From the NCBI RefSeq assembly GCF_031755915.1, contig NC_083389.1, forward strand, positions 17,043,001 to 17,107,000: DNA of 64,000 nt. Direction: 5' to 3'. The notes under the pieces are model-generated. The model was not told where the DNA came from, ran no database searches, and saw only the letters and a list, made by a program, of their open reading frames with translations. The translations under genes and the position numbers were made by a program. Origin of the DNA: Ziziphus jujuba. Taxonomy: Eukaryota; Streptophyta; Magnoliopsida; Rosales; Rhamnaceae. Below, in pieces: positions 1 through 11,400 of this stretch; the stretch's first letter is position 1; the number at the start of each line of letters is the position of its first letter.

Positions 1-2225
1 ACGATCTAAGCGGAGATTCATATTTGCAATCATTGTCTGAAACTGTCCTTGGGGGGGACACCAAATTACCACTTTTGTCAATTGAATGACATCAAGTTTT
101 ACAGACAGATTTTATAGTTGAAATTAATACCAAAATTAATTTTTGGTTACTATAATACTCACACTATAAAACTATCATAACAACGTTGTATTAAATACAA
201 AAATAACAGTATTTCTTTTTCTTTTTTTTTTAATTTATTCTTTCATTTGTTTTATAAAAAAATTTCAACTGAATATATAATAAGACCGATAATATAATCC
301 AATATTATTTATTTATGAGTAACATGTTATATAATTTAAAGATCATGTTTTACTTTGCGGAATGAATGATCTTACCATGCTTTTGAAATAGTGGTCCTAC
401 ACTAGAAAATGCCTTGGTTATAAATTTGGCTGGCAACTAACTAAAACATGAAGCTTCTGGAGTGTCATGATGATCCAATCATAGATTTTATTATAAAAGC
501 AAGAAATAAACTCATCATAGGAAAGCTGAAGAATATATGGCCCATGGGATGAGTTTGTGTAAAGAGTCCAAAATGGTGTTGCAAAGATAACTCACCTTTA
601 CAATGCATAAGAAACTAGTATATATATATATATATATATGCCTAATGAAATAAAAGTAATAATAATAGTACCATTCATTTGCTCATATATTAATTATTTA
701 ACTGATTTATATTTATTTACACTTAAAAGTTACAAATATATCATAATGGATCTAACAAGGTATATCTAATAACAACCCTAATAACTTTTGGCATTCCATC
801 ACTTTTTTTGAGTGTCAAAGTATTTTTGATCGATATCATACTGATATCTAATGATACTTCATGCTCTTCGTTATTTTATATAACGGTGCATGGTGGGTGA
901 AGATTTGTGCACCAACTCTATATATATATATATATATATATATTAAACCAACCATATATGTGAAGAGTGTGACACATTGACTATCTTTTAAAATAGAGGG
1001 TGAAATTTTTAAAAAATTTTCAACAAACTCTTTATTTATACTTTTTATCTTATTTTATTTTTATCAATAAAAAATTATTGCTCTTTTTATATTTTTTCTT
1101 TCTTTTGATCTAACTTATTTTTTAAATATTACAATAGTGGTATAAAAATTTATAATGCATTAAATTAAAATAATATGATATTAAAATAAAAAATAGATTT
1201 GACTCTCTATATTTAAAAAATTAAATTTACTTTTTTATTAAAAAGTAAATTAGAAAAAAAGTCAATTAGATTTGAAGCCATTTTTTAAATGTTAGCTTTT
1301 TAAAAATAAAAAATAAAAAATAAATAGAATTTTTTTGGGAATACTATTATTCTATCATAATATAAGTTAACTTTCTTAATTCTTTAGGAATTAATTTTTT
1401 GCGGTATATGTAATATATTTTACCAAAGAAATTGTGTTAAATTAATTTATTATTATGGAGTTAAAATAATGATATTAAATATTTAGAGAGAGCAAGGTAA
1501 AAATGTTATAATCTCAGAATAATTGCATATTTATTTTTGATTGCAACAAATAGCTGTTTGTTTGCAACTTGCCTCTACCGTAATAGAAGCCATCTTGTTG
1601 GTCCCATGATAACCATCCAACATGTTAAATGCGTAGAACAGCACTGCATGTGCTATGGCGCACTGAGCTTTTACCATTCCCCATCAATGCCAAATTATAT
1701 CTTCACCTACCTTATTGCCATTTTGTCAAAGAAATAAAAAAAAATTAGCATCTAACATCAAAGTGATCATTATATCTAGTCAGTTCCATGATGCATTACT
1801 ATGCTTTTAGCACAACGCCTCCTACGCACTTGGATTTTTCATGTGTTTTTTGTCATTGGCGTGCAAATGCTGTGGTTCATGCTCTGCTCCAGTTTGCTAC
1901 CGACTCTGTTGAAGCTTATGTTTGGTTAGAGCCTTAAAGGAAGGAAAGCCCCAATGTGGCTTAATGAGTTGTTAAAATCTGATGTGACTGATGCTTCATT
2001 TTAGTACATTCATCTCCTTTATTATTATTATTATTTTTTAAAAAAATGTAACTTAGCATGTGTTCATTTCCTCAACCAAACAGAGAAAATTTAATAAAAG
2101 GACAATGAAGTAGAAAAAACAAACGAGAGAAACAAGAGAAAATATCCGTCCTATTATAGAATACCAATTAAATAATTCTAATTTACTAGGCAAGCTAACT
2201 GAAATACATCATGTTTATATATATA
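1..2225. repeat. Segmental duplication copy A (left part of unit 1)
   Basis: This stretch is nearly identical, in the same orientation, to 24833-28638; both begin ACGATCTAAGCGGAGATTCA and the shared sequence runs through the same AT-rich spacers and (TA)n tracts. The copy at 24833 has 1,610 extra bases (25394-27003) that are absent here between 564 and 565. The homology stops exactly at 2225, where the Helitron block begins, and resumes at 22364. Apart from a small RNase H-like fragment (1836-1937) I see no gene. A 66-codon open frame at 1537-1737 is conserved in both copies, but the copies are young, it matches nothing I recognise, and I do not call it a gene. Confidence 0.9.
1836..1937 (+). 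pseudogene. Fragment of a plant RNase H-like (RVT_3) domain, C-terminal end
   Basis: The frame reads HWRANAVVHALLQF, then YVWLEP and a stop. The R-x-N-x-x-x-H-x-L spacing followed by an aromatic-W-x-E segment is the usual C-terminal end of the RNase H-like domain of plant LINEs and of the plant gene family derived from them. Only about 33 codons remain; no reverse transcriptase or upstream RNase H motifs are visible nearby. The same fragment is carried in the duplicate at 28272-28373. The assignment rests on a short motif, so it is moderate to low. Confidence 0.4.
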
Positions 2226-2235
2226 CTAGGTATGG

Positions 2236-2254
2236 CCACGTGCGATGCATGTGG
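2236..2254 (-). other. Helitron 3' hairpin, copy 1
   Basis: CCACGTGC-GAT-GCATGTGG forms an 8-bp stem with one G-T type mismatch and a 3-base loop, six bases inside the CTAG terminus. Its place and form match the subterminal hairpin of Helitrons. Confidence 0.75.
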
Positions 2255-2469
2255 TTTGGATTAAAATTTGAATGTTTAATAGCTTTTAAGTAATATGGAA
2301 AAGTTTGAATTAAAAATTTGTTAAATTAGTTTTTTTAATTAACATTTTTCAATTTGTTTAGAAGGATTTAATCTTAAATTATTAACAAACATAAAGAAAT
2401 TAATCATTTTATCCCAAGTTTTTCATAAATTTAATATCCAAATCGCATCATATAATTTTAAAGTAAGAA

Positions 2470-3060
2470 CACTTCCAACTGATACGAACCTAGGACGACC
2501 TGCTCCTAAACCTGTATTATATTAGCCCGGATCTTAATTAAGTTCAAGTTGTAATGAAATTTACCTCAACCCTAACCAACATGTGGTTAGAAACCTTGGT
2601 ATAATGTAGACGCCACAATAGGGGATGGAAAACCTATTGATAAGTCAAACTAAAACAACCAATTCTCTAATGGTGTTTTAGGTGTTCTCAAAGAACAAAG
2701 ACATAATTAATCTCACAAGTATTTTCTCAATCAAATCAAAGTTAGTTCTTATTGATAACTAAGCCTTTAAATAGGCTTTGAAAGAAACAAAATAAACCCT
2801 AAAAACCCTAGGTAAAACCGGCCACACACATAAAGAATCCTAGTTGGCTGCAACTATACTTCCTTTCCTAATCTAAGTTTGATTAATTAATTCCTTTATA
2901 TTAAATTAGGAATTAATTAATTTACAATAAAATAAAAACCTTCTTAAAGTTATTTGTCCAGAAAATAAATAAATAAAAACCCAAAAAGAAAGAAAATCAA
3001 TCGCAAATTAGATAACGAGTTGACTTTGACATTTAGGCGGAATTATTTCTTCAACCGAGC
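2470..3060 (-). repeat. LTR-retrotransposon-like sequence inside the Helitron 3' segment
   Basis: On the - strand the run GTCGTCCTAGGTTCGTATCA (2480-2499) resembles leader sequence found beside the primer-binding site of plant Ty3-gypsy elements, and a TTTAAATA motif lies near 2766. The stretch recurs at about 14947-15540 in copy 2. No coding domain of a retrotransposon is visible. This is recognition by general resemblance only and could be wrong. Confidence 0.3.
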
Positions 3061-3080
3061 TAACTTATGTCTGCCTGATG

Positions 3081-3440
3081 TCCGAGCTAACTGATGTCTG
3101 TCTGAGCTAACTTGTGTTTGGCCGAGCTAACTGATGTCTGTCCGAACTAAGTTGTGTCTGGCCGAGCTAACTGATGTCTGACCGAGCTAAGTTGTGTCTG
3201 GCCGAGCTAACTGATGTCTGGCCGAGCTAACTGATGTCTGGCCGAGCTAAGTTGTGTCTGGCCTAGCTAAGTTGTGTCTGGCCGAGCTAACTGATGTCTG
3301 GCCGAGCTAAGTTGTCTCTGTCCGAGCTAAGTTGTGTCTGGCCGAGCTAACTGATGTCTGGCCGAGCTAAGTTGTGTCAGGCCGAGCTAACTGATGTCTG
3401 GCCGAGCTAACTTATGTGTGGCCGAGCTAAGTTGTGTCTG
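3081..3440. repeat. 20-bp minisatellite, 18 units
   Basis: Eighteen contiguous 20-bp units of the form NCCGAGCTAA + 10-bp tail. Two tail types dominate, CTGATGTCTG and GTTGTGTCTG, and they tend to alternate. There are no spacers. The right-hand units carry private variants (TCTCTG, TGTCAG, TTATGTGTG) that are shared in the same order with the array at 15563-16302, so the two arrays descend from one. Confidence 0.95.
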
Positions 3441-3986
3441 GCCGTTTTTGGTTTGCGACCACTCGATTCGATCATCTCTTGAAGAGACACAAGCCAAAGT
3501 GATGGAATGGCAGAAACAAGGAACACAAGGAATGGGGCGGGCGAGAAAAGAATGCGTAAAACGATCGGAAAACTTTGAAAGGGCATAACTTTTGATCTGA
3601 CCGTCGGATCGGGGCCCATAATATATCAAAAGAAAGGGAATTTGAAGGGGAATGCAGTGGCAGGTATTTTAAAAAAAAAACCACTTTTAAGTGCCCAACA
3701 AGGGATTTCCATCCATTTGGGGGAAATTTCATTTTTTCTTTTTTAAAATTGGGACATGTTCAGGATTTTAGAATTCGAATTTCGACATGGGGCATCATGT
3801 ATTAGGTTATACCTAAATCAATTTCTATTACATCTTGCAATATACAAAATAATAATATTAGTGTAACTGTCATAGTATAGTCTAAATATGCTATAAATGC
3901 ACAAAAGACTGATAATAATCTACTTATGAACTGATAGTAATTTATCATGTCCACATTAACAAAAAGATGGTTCCCATGATAACAAA

Positions 3987-4162
3987 TTAAGCATTGTCTT
4001 TAAGCTCGGCAAAGTGCTTCCTACTCCCTTCACCAAATTGTAAATGAGAACTTTCAAGATTCAGCGCTATTGGATCTGCCTCATCTGCACTTTTGGAAAT
4101 CATCAGCTTTAGTTTCTTTGTTGCATTGTTTCTTGCAGTAGGCTTTGAAACCAAATCAGCTA
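3987..4162 (-). pseudogene. Remnant of the last exon of the RPA1-like gene
   Basis: The - strand sequence matches the final exon of the RPA-like gene at 16856-17091, from its stop codon (TAA, complement of 3987-3989) upstream for about 175 bases with few changes. Similarity then ends abruptly; no upstream exons follow, so this piece cannot be expressed as an RPA protein. It shows that copy 1 of the Helitron end derives from an element that once had the same gene. Confidence 0.8.
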
Positions 4163-5111
4163 GGACTTGTGCCTAGTATTTATCTTGTGCTTATTATTTT
4201 ACTTGGGGAATAAATAAGTAAATAAAAAGCAAAAAATTATGGGTTAAAGACCCCAAAAATATGCTTCTAAATTTATCCCACTTGTAAAGTCATTGAAGGC
4301 ATACCTTTAAATCTAACAGTTATCCCCTTCCTTTAAAGTTGTAATCAAAAGATCCAAATAATAAATAAATAAATAAATAAAACAATTGTGTGGTATATTA
4401 TGAATGGAAAACGTTTAAAGTTAAGCTCTTGTAACTTGGTCATGTACTTAAAAAAAAAATTGTTTTCTGATTTATAAAAAGAAAAAAAGAAAAAGATGTT
4501 TCATAAACAACAATCACGAATATTATTGGTTATTTATTATTTTTAAGATTAAGTAAGTGTTTATTAATCATGGAAAAGACAAGGCGGCGGACGTTTGCTA
4601 TTATATATATGTTATTCTCTTGGAGCTTTGCTATAACGTGTTCTTTTTTTATTTTTTTATTTTTTTCCTTTTTTTAATATAAGAATGGGGGTTTACTATG
4701 ACGTGATCCATATTTTTTGTCTTATTTTTGTATCTCCATTTCTCTTTGAATAATAATACAATACCATCTTATTTAAAATGTAGTAATTGAAGACAATAAA
4801 TAAATAATAATAATAATAATAATAAAGTCAAGCATATAAAGGTATAAAATGAGATGAGATAAGGAGATAAACTTTATTGTACAAACTTTAAATATGATCG
4901 GCTTCCTGTAAAAACTAAAGTTTCCTAACAATTAGCAAATTAAAAACACTTATAGGAGAATTGCATGATGAAAAAACGTGTAAATATAAAAACACGTTGT
5001 AGCAATCAATTAGCAAACGTACGTACGTTGTCGTGTCAATGTTTCTTATTAACAAATGATTAAACAATTAATTAATAAACCAACCCAAAAAAAATGGAAT
5101 TGATCTCTGCC
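4163..5111. other. Upstream region of the lipase gene, no gene seen
   Basis: AT-rich spacer with short AAT and TAAA repeats. Bases about 4372-4580 are a diverged match to 14081-14277 (shared landmarks: TCATGTACTTAAAAAA versus TCGTGTACTTAAAAAA, and TTTATTAATCATGGAAAAGAC versus the same with ATAG). No open frame of note. Confidence 0.6.
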
Positions 5112-5119
5112 TATAAATA
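5112..5119 (+). promoter_or_regulatory. TATA box of the lipase gene
   Basis: TATAAATA lies 97 bases before the ATG at 5216, and A-rich leader sequence follows. The spacing fits a plant TATA promoter with a 5' leader of roughly 65-70 bases. Confidence 0.65.
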
Positions 5120-5215
5120 GGAAAGGCAAAGAGTGAAAGGGAACAAGGCAAAAAAAGCAATAGAGAGTCAAAAGAAAATTGAATTTCAAATAAAGAAAGC
5201 AAAATTAGAGTGATA

Positions 5216-6801
5216 ATGGAGCACATAGCAAGTAAATGGAGGGCTATGAGTGTTGGGAACAACTGGGAGGGTCTGTTAGACCCTCTCAACAATGATCTTC
5301 GACGATACATCATTCATTATGGTGAAAGAGCCGAAGCTGCCGGGGCTGCCTTCATCAGCGAGGTGAAATCCAAGAATGTTGGACTCCCTCGTTATCCAAA
5401 GACAAATTTGTTCTCAAAGATTGGTTTGGAGCAAGGAAATCCATTCAAATACACTGTTAAGAAATACATCTATGCATCAACATCCGAAATAACCGAGAAC
5501 ACTCCAATGGGAGCCGCGGGGAACTCAAACTGGATCGGTTTTGTTGCAGTCTCTACTGATCAAGGAACTCATGTTTTAGGAAGGAGGGATATTTTGATTT
5601 CGTGGAGGGGAACCATTCGACATGCAGAGGAGGCCATCGATTTAAAAACCCTTCTAATTCCAGCTCCAACTATATTTGGATCAGAAAATAATGATGCTAA
5701 GATTCACCATGGTTGGTATTCATATTATACCCATGCTGAACCTGGGTCAACCTACAATTCAACTAGTTCTCGAGAACAGGTATATCTACATATATAGGCC
5801 CCCACTATACGTATTTGTTAGATATTATATATACGGTTTTGGTTTTGATATATGGTGAAGAACTATGAGAGATTTATGAAGATGGACAGTTATCCATAGT
5901 TGTAAAATCATGCAGATCATATAGATCAGATGTCTGTTGATGGTTGTCCTTCTCCATAGATCCCTTGCTGCATCAAATCCGATTATATATATATATATAT
6001 ATATGAATATAGTAATTCTCTTATTCAAGAATTCTCCACAAAATTTTATCTAGGATAACACTTATGTTTAGGGATCTCTTTCGGTATTTTTTTTTTTCTA
6101 CTTAATTATATATTATTAAATACGAAATGATTTGCATTCATTCTCTGAATTTGATGATTCAAAAGGTTTTAGAGGCGATTAGCAGGTTGATAGAGGAATA
6201 TAAGGAGGAGATAGTCAGCATTACCGTGACAGGCCACAGCATGGGTGGTGCACTTGCAATTCTGAATGCAACTGATATTGTCTTCAATGGATTTAACAAG
6301 CCAACCACCACTGGAGGCAAGGTGTGTCCAGTCATAGCAATTGTGTTTGGATGCCCTCGTCTTGGAAACCAAGGTTTCAGCGACCTTTTTTCCGGACTCA
6401 AAAATCTTCACGTCTTGCGAGTTAGAAATTCCAAGGACATTGTCCCTGATCTTCCAAAGCACGACCTTCTTGGTCACAAATACATTCATGTCGGAAACGA
6501 GTTTCCTATCGACACAACCACATCGCCATACTTGAAAAGCCATGATTCTAATCATGCAGCACTTCATAATTTGGATATCTATTTGCATGGAGTTGCAGGA
6601 CCAAAGGTGGTTGATGGAAAAAATGAGTTAGAAGTTGACAGGGATATTGCATGGGTGAACAAACAGACGGATTTATTAAAAGATGAATATAATATTGTTG
6701 CTAATTGGTGGGTTAAGGAAAATAAATCTATGGTTCAAATGGACGATGGAAAGTGGGTGCTCAAGGACCCTGAGATAGCTGGAGAAGATGATTATATATA
6801 A
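5216..6801 (+). CDS. Phospholipase A1-II-like class III lipase (two exons)
   Basis: Exon 1 is 5216-5779 and exon 2 is 6166-6801; the 386-bp intron (GT at 5780, AG at 6164-6165) joins them in phase 0 to give 399 residues, a normal length for plant PLA1-II enzymes. These hydrolyse the sn-1 acyl ester of glycerolipids. Family marks: N-terminal WEGLLDPLNNDLRRYIIHYG; LGRRDILISWRGT before the active site; nucleophile elbow TGHSMGG with Ser213; NSKDIVPDLP with the probable catalytic Asp279; and LHNLDIYLHGVAG with the probable catalytic His322. There is no signal peptide or chloroplast transit extension, which suggests a cytosolic PLA1-II type rather than a plastid DAD1 type. An ATG two codons upstream (5210) is in frame; I chose 5216 because MEH is the usual kind of start. 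The gene has a TATA box and poly(A) signals and no stops or frameshifts. It lies wholly inside the Helitron block. Confidence 0.9.
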
Positions 6802-6913
6802 TTAATATATAATCGATCATTGCCGCTTGATTTGAACTGCTTAATTCTTCTTTGTCGTCTTGGCTGTATGAGCTAGCTGAGTTTGGGGCTCAGATATTGT
6901 CTCTCAAAATAAA

Positions 6914-7066
6914 AATAAACTTTGGCAATGCCACTTAATTTGTTAAAACTCATATGTATTTTGTTGTTTTGTTGTTTGTTTTCAATAAGTTTGGCCCTCT
7001 GCTTTGGGTCTATAGCAGATAGGATTTTCCTTTGTAACTTAATATGTGTGGTTTGTTTTCAATAAA
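6914..7066 (+). other. Poly(A) signal region of the lipase gene
   Basis: AATAAA occurs at 6914-6919 and again at 7061-7066, with T-rich and TTGT-rich sequence around them, 110-260 bases after the stop codon. Confidence 0.5.
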
Positions 7067-7293
7067 AAACTTGTCTTTCTCTAGCTATTAGAACTTTTTT
7101 ATTGTAAGGTGCACTTTTAATATTTCATTGTTTATTAATTATTTTAGTCCACAAATACTTAATTATTTACTACAATATGGCCTATGGCCTACTATGCGAA
7201 AAGTCATGCAACAATTCCAATATTAAATAAAATATATATTATATGTATATATGTATATAAATTAGTTCTGGGTTCCCAGAAATTTTAAAGCAT

Positions 7294-7445
7294 CACTGCA
7301 ACAAAATTTAGATTTAACAATATGGGATAACATTAACATTCAATATTGTTTGTTGTAAATAACAATTTAAAACAATAATTTTTATAACTTGTTAAAAGCG
7401 TTTAACCACATTAATAACATGTTAAATGTTGTTCTTGTTGTAGTA
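7294..7445. mobile_element. Small CACTA-like MITE
   Basis: It starts CACTGCAACAAAA and ends with TTGTTGTAGTA, whose reverse complement TACTACAACAA matches the start with changes at two positions. A 3-bp direct repeat CAT flanks it (7291-7293 and 7446-7448), as expected for CACTA elements. The inside is AT-rich and repeats AACATT/AACAATA-like words on both strands; no coding capacity. Confidence 0.5.
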
Positions 7446-7926
7446 CATATATATAAAGTAAATATACACAACCGCAAGGTTCGGTGCAACTGGTATTGTT
7501 TTGGATGTAGAGATTTGATTTTTGACTTGGTCACTGAGTTGGGTAGCTAGGAGAGATCGATGCCACGCAGATAATATTTGCATTGGACAAACTAGATAAG
7601 CAGTTTTCTCATCTTCCAAACACAAAAGCAAAACAAACAATTAATTTGCCCAGCTTAACAGTACAAAATAAACTACATGAAATTCTCACAATTTCCAATT
7701 TTGATATCAAAAGCTTCCAATTCCAAAACAGAACAGCATTCAAAACTCCATAGGAACAAGAAATGAAAATCGAAAATCAATCAAAAAATGCCCATAAAAT
7801 TTCAAAAATATAGGACCAAAAATAAAATAAAATAAAAACTTTGAGGAGAATAACGAACCTGGAAGACGGGAATCGTCAATGGTTCATATCAAATAGAGCA
7901 ATGAAGGACATCTGGGTCGGTCAAGG

Positions 7927-8268
7927 TTATGGAAATGGAGGCGTCCTGGTTACCAGCTGAAGATAATCCATTGGAGTTAGATGAAGAACTGGGCCGGGTA
8001 ACGACTCTGACTGAGGCAGATCTGGGTTGTTGATCAGTCTCTTCAATTTCCTCTTCTGGGTCTCGTTCTTCTTCCTCTTCTTCACCATACCCATCTCTTC
8101 GTGCTCGTCAACAGTTTCAGGTAAGGGTTGAGATACTTGATTTTCTCCAATGGTAATTCCGACTCCGTTAGAGGCAGAGGTAGATGCAGATGCAGAGAAG
8201 GTCCTCTGTGTCTTGCGTCGCAGGACACTCTTAAACACATATATACTCATTCCATTATTTTGTTCCAA
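7927..8268 (-). pseudogene. Unrecognised 113-codon frame, possibly a gene relic
   Basis: The frame has a Ser/Ala-rich stretch (FSASASTSASNG), an acidic patch (DEHEEMG), a basic cluster (KKRKKNETQKRKLKRL) and then NPDLPQSES. Beyond that point the same strand in another frame continues with a low-complexity Ser/Asn stretch (VTRPSSSSNSNGLSSAGN) and LTDPDVLHCS, as though a single-base change separates two halves of one protein. The region is more GC-rich than its surroundings. The basic cluster would suit a nuclear protein, but I recognise no family. It could be a real exon, a frameshifted relic, or chance. Confidence 0.25.
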
Positions 8269-8419
8269 ATTTCAGAGAAAGATTAATTTCATATTGTCTT
8301 TTTCCTTTTCTTTCTTTCTTTCTTTTTTAATTTTTTTTTTTTTTTTATGTCTTCGTTCACTTTATACCAAAGGGCTTGTCCTTTTTTTTCCCAGAAAAGA
8401 GAAGAAATAATAATTTCAG

Positions 8420-9135
8420 TAACTCAACTTGGATGTATGTATATGGAATTCCATATAACTGGGATTTGGCGTTCTTGATTTAGTATAGAAAGCAACCACC
8501 CTATCCTCACCTTCTTAGATTGATATAGGGCCTTCTAAATTTTAGCTACCTTCAAATTTCTCCCTGTTTGATTAAGAAATATTAGTGTTTCTCTTATTTT
8601 GTTTTTTTTATCCAATAGAATTTTGTTTCTCAGTTTTTTGTCAAATCCATCAATCTGTTTTGGTTGGATTTCGAAGGTTGTTAAAGCATATAGCTTCAAC
8701 AAAAAGAGAAAAGAAAGTGAGTAAATAGGAAGGAAATGAAAGGGTTTCTGCTGAAATGATTGATTTCCAAGTTGTTCGTCAAAAGGTAAATTAAGGATTA
8801 ATATCATTTAAACCTCTAAGGTCTACTTCTATTTGGAATTAAGTTTACATCTACACCAAATTATATCATGCGATTTCTAATATTTTTAAAATACACTCTA
8901 CACATGATTTTGATCCCAAAAAAAAAAATTTCACTTCTATATGATAGGGTTAAAAGACATTAATATTTTCTCTTCTATATGATAGGGTTAAAAGACATTA
9001 ATATTCTTAAAATTTAAAAACAACTTTAATATATGCTTTTTATAATTCAGATCCAAAACATTGGCACAAAAAATATGTGACAAGTATTATCTTGAATATC
9101 TGATTGAACTTTATGGTTATTATGAAGTCAATTTT
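8420..9135. repeat. Dispersed duplicate, copy 1
   Basis: Matches 12125-12995 in the same orientation. Shared landmarks are CAACTTGGATGTATGTATAT, the GATTTAGTATAGAA run, and ATTGAACTTTATGGTTATT near the right end. Similarity is moderate, so the duplication is old. The open frames in it on the - strand are Phe/Leu-rich and look non-coding. Confidence 0.7.
8934..9008. repeat. 38-bp tandem duplication
   Basis: CTTCTATATGATAGGGTTAA and the rest of a 38-bp unit occur twice, starting at 8934 and 8972, almost without change, so this is recent slippage. Confidence 0.85.
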
Positions 9136-9339
9136 AGCCTTGAGATGGAAGCTAGAGATTATGTTACATAACTGGCTCCTCTAATTTGTGTCAGTGTAGT
9201 TATGGACAACTTATAAAAGATCTTTTAAGAGGTTTACATAGCCATCCAATTCTGTGTTGCAATTGCTCTGTGCAAACTATTTTGCCCTCTTTTCTATGCT
9301 GATAATTTTAATTATTACATGTACATGAAGGACAAATTT

Positions 9340-11400
9340 AAATTAATTGGGAGAATATAAAACCGTTCCTAAATAAAGAAAAAATCTGTGGACATCATTT
9401 GACCCACTCTCCTACCATATTAAATTTCATTAAAGCTCTGTTTTGCAAGGACAACTTTGCATTTATTTACCAAACAAAAAAAATTTTGAAAAAAAAAGGG
9501 GGACAACTTTGTATTTTCAAGGAGGCCCGAAAATTTGGCTACTTAATTGCCATTCCGCTTTTTATATACATATAGATTGCCATTCCACATTCTTATGTAC
9601 CTATAGACAGCTTTGGATTATTGAAACCCAATTCTCATCTTATATGAGATATTTAATAATATAATAAATGATGGTAAAAATTATCACTTATCAAATTACA
9701 ATTTTAATATTAAAATTATTAATTTAGTTCGCACCCTACCCATTAATTGGATTAATATAAAATTATTCTTAAATAAAATAAAAAAAGTAAAATTTTGTGG
9801 ACATCATTTGACCGACTCTCTTGCCGCATTAAATTTCAATAAAGCACTGTTTTGTAGGGACAACTTTGTATTTATTTACCAAACAAAAAAAAAAAAGGGA
9901 CAACTTTGTATTTTCAAGGGGGCCACTCCAAGATTGTCATTCCACTTTTTTTTTTTTTAATAGATAATCTAATTCTTATCTTTAAACGTTATCAAGTCTA
10001 AAATTAGGACTTTAGTATTAAATTATTAAAGACACATTCAATTTAGGATTTAAAAGATTTTTAAAATGTTTGAAAATATAAAAATATTTAATTTAGATTT
10101 TAAAAGATTCCATTAAATTTCAAATGTATTCAATTAACATTTTGTAAAATTCTTTTAAAATGTATATATATATTCAAAAAATCATTAATTTTAAAAAATT
10201 GATAAATTTTAGTAGATTTTAAAAGATTTTAAAAATAAAATTGTAAAAAAAATCATCAATATAAAATCGAAACTTAACTTAAAAGATTTCATTAAATTCT
10301 TATAAATTTTTTATAGAATCATAAAATTTCATAACAATCTGTCAATTTTTTTAAAATTTATAATTCAATTTAAATCTATTAAACTCAAAATTTAATACAT
10401 TCCTTTTAATTTATATGATGTCTATCATTTCACATGTCACTTATTAAACACCTAAACATATTATTACTTTAGCTATAGATATATCACATTTAATAAAACG
10501 ATTTCCATGCAACTTTGTATTTATTTACCAAACAAAAAAAAGGGACAACTTTGTATTTTCAAGGGGGCCACTCCTAGATTGTCATTCCACTTTTTTTTTT
10601 TTTTAATAGATAATCTAATTCTTATCTTTAAAAGTTATCAAGTGTAAAATTAGGACTTTAGTATTAAATTATTAAAGGCACATTCAATTTAGGATTTAAA
10701 AGATTTTTAAAATATTTGAAAATATAAAAATATTCAATTTAGATTTTAAAAAATTCCATTAAATTTCAGATGTATTCAATTAACATTTTGTAAAATTCTT
10801 TTAAAATGTACACATATTCAAAAAATTATTAATTTTAAAAAATTGATAAATTTTAACAGATTTTAAAAGATTTTAAAAATAAAATTGTAAAGAAAATTAT
10901 CAATATAAAATCGAAACTTAACTTAAAAGATTTCATTGAATTCTTATAAATTTTTTATGGAATCATAGAATTTCATAACAATCTGTTAAATTTTTTAAAA
11001 TTTATAATTCAATTTAAATCTATCAAACTCAAAATTTAATACATTCCCTTTAATTTATATGATGTCTATCATTTCACATGTCACTTATTAAACACCTCAA
11101 CATATTATTACTTTAGCTCTAGATATATCACATTTAATAAAACAATTTCCATTGCATGGTGCATGAAATAAGTCTATGAACATTATTTCACTTCGGTTGT
11201 TATGACTATGACCTAAACTTTGAATACGACATCATAAAATTGGGCCTCCTCTTAAATACATAAATGAAACTAATAAAATAAAAACATGTGGACATCATTT
11301 GACGCACTCTTCTGGCATATAAAATTCAATTAAAGATTTTCTTTTTCCAAGGACAACTTTCTATTTTTAAAGGGGCCCAAAGTTTGGTAACCTATAGACA
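9340..11400. repeat. Cluster of related direct repeats, with a recent 649-bp tandem pair
   Basis: The word GTGGACATCATTTGAC followed about 80 bases later by GGACAACTTT appears near 9390, 9800 and 11290, so the cluster is built of diverged direct copies. Within it, 9861-10509 and 10510-11152 are a near-identical tandem pair of period 649, both starting CAACTTTGTATTTATTTACC and ending near AATAAAACRATTTCCAT. I see no gene, terminal repeat or retrotransposon domain. The stretch is very AT-rich. Confidence 0.8.

Larger units (their letters stand above)
2226..4162 (-). repeat. Helitron 3'-terminal segment, copy 1 (truncated)
   Basis: This segment is closely similar to 14706-17036, from the CTAG terminus through the hairpin, an LTR-like stretch, a 20-bp minisatellite, and into the last exon of the RPA-like gene. 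Similarity stops near 4162 inside that exon, so copy 1 lacks the rest of the RPA gene and any 5' terminus. Most of the length difference between copies (1.9 versus 2.3 kb) comes from the minisatellite. The hairpin here (2236-2254) has one mismatch, whereas copy 2 is a perfect palindrome. Confidence 0.85.

Noticed and set aside
1537..1737. 66-codon + frame, repeated at 27974-28174
   Set aside because: Conservation is explained by the young A/A' duplication; composition and lack of any domain do not support a gene.
3081..3440. CRISPR-like array of 20-bp direct repeats
   Set aside because: Units are contiguous with no unique spacers, and the context is a plant Helitron. It is a minisatellite.
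3394..3588. 64-codon + frame at 3394-3588, repeated at 16257-16451
   Set aside because: It starts inside the minisatellite and is kept only because the two segments are recent copies; no known domain.
6159..6588. Antisense frames over lipase exon 2
   Set aside because: Shadow frames; the + strand frame carries the lipase motifs and splice sites.
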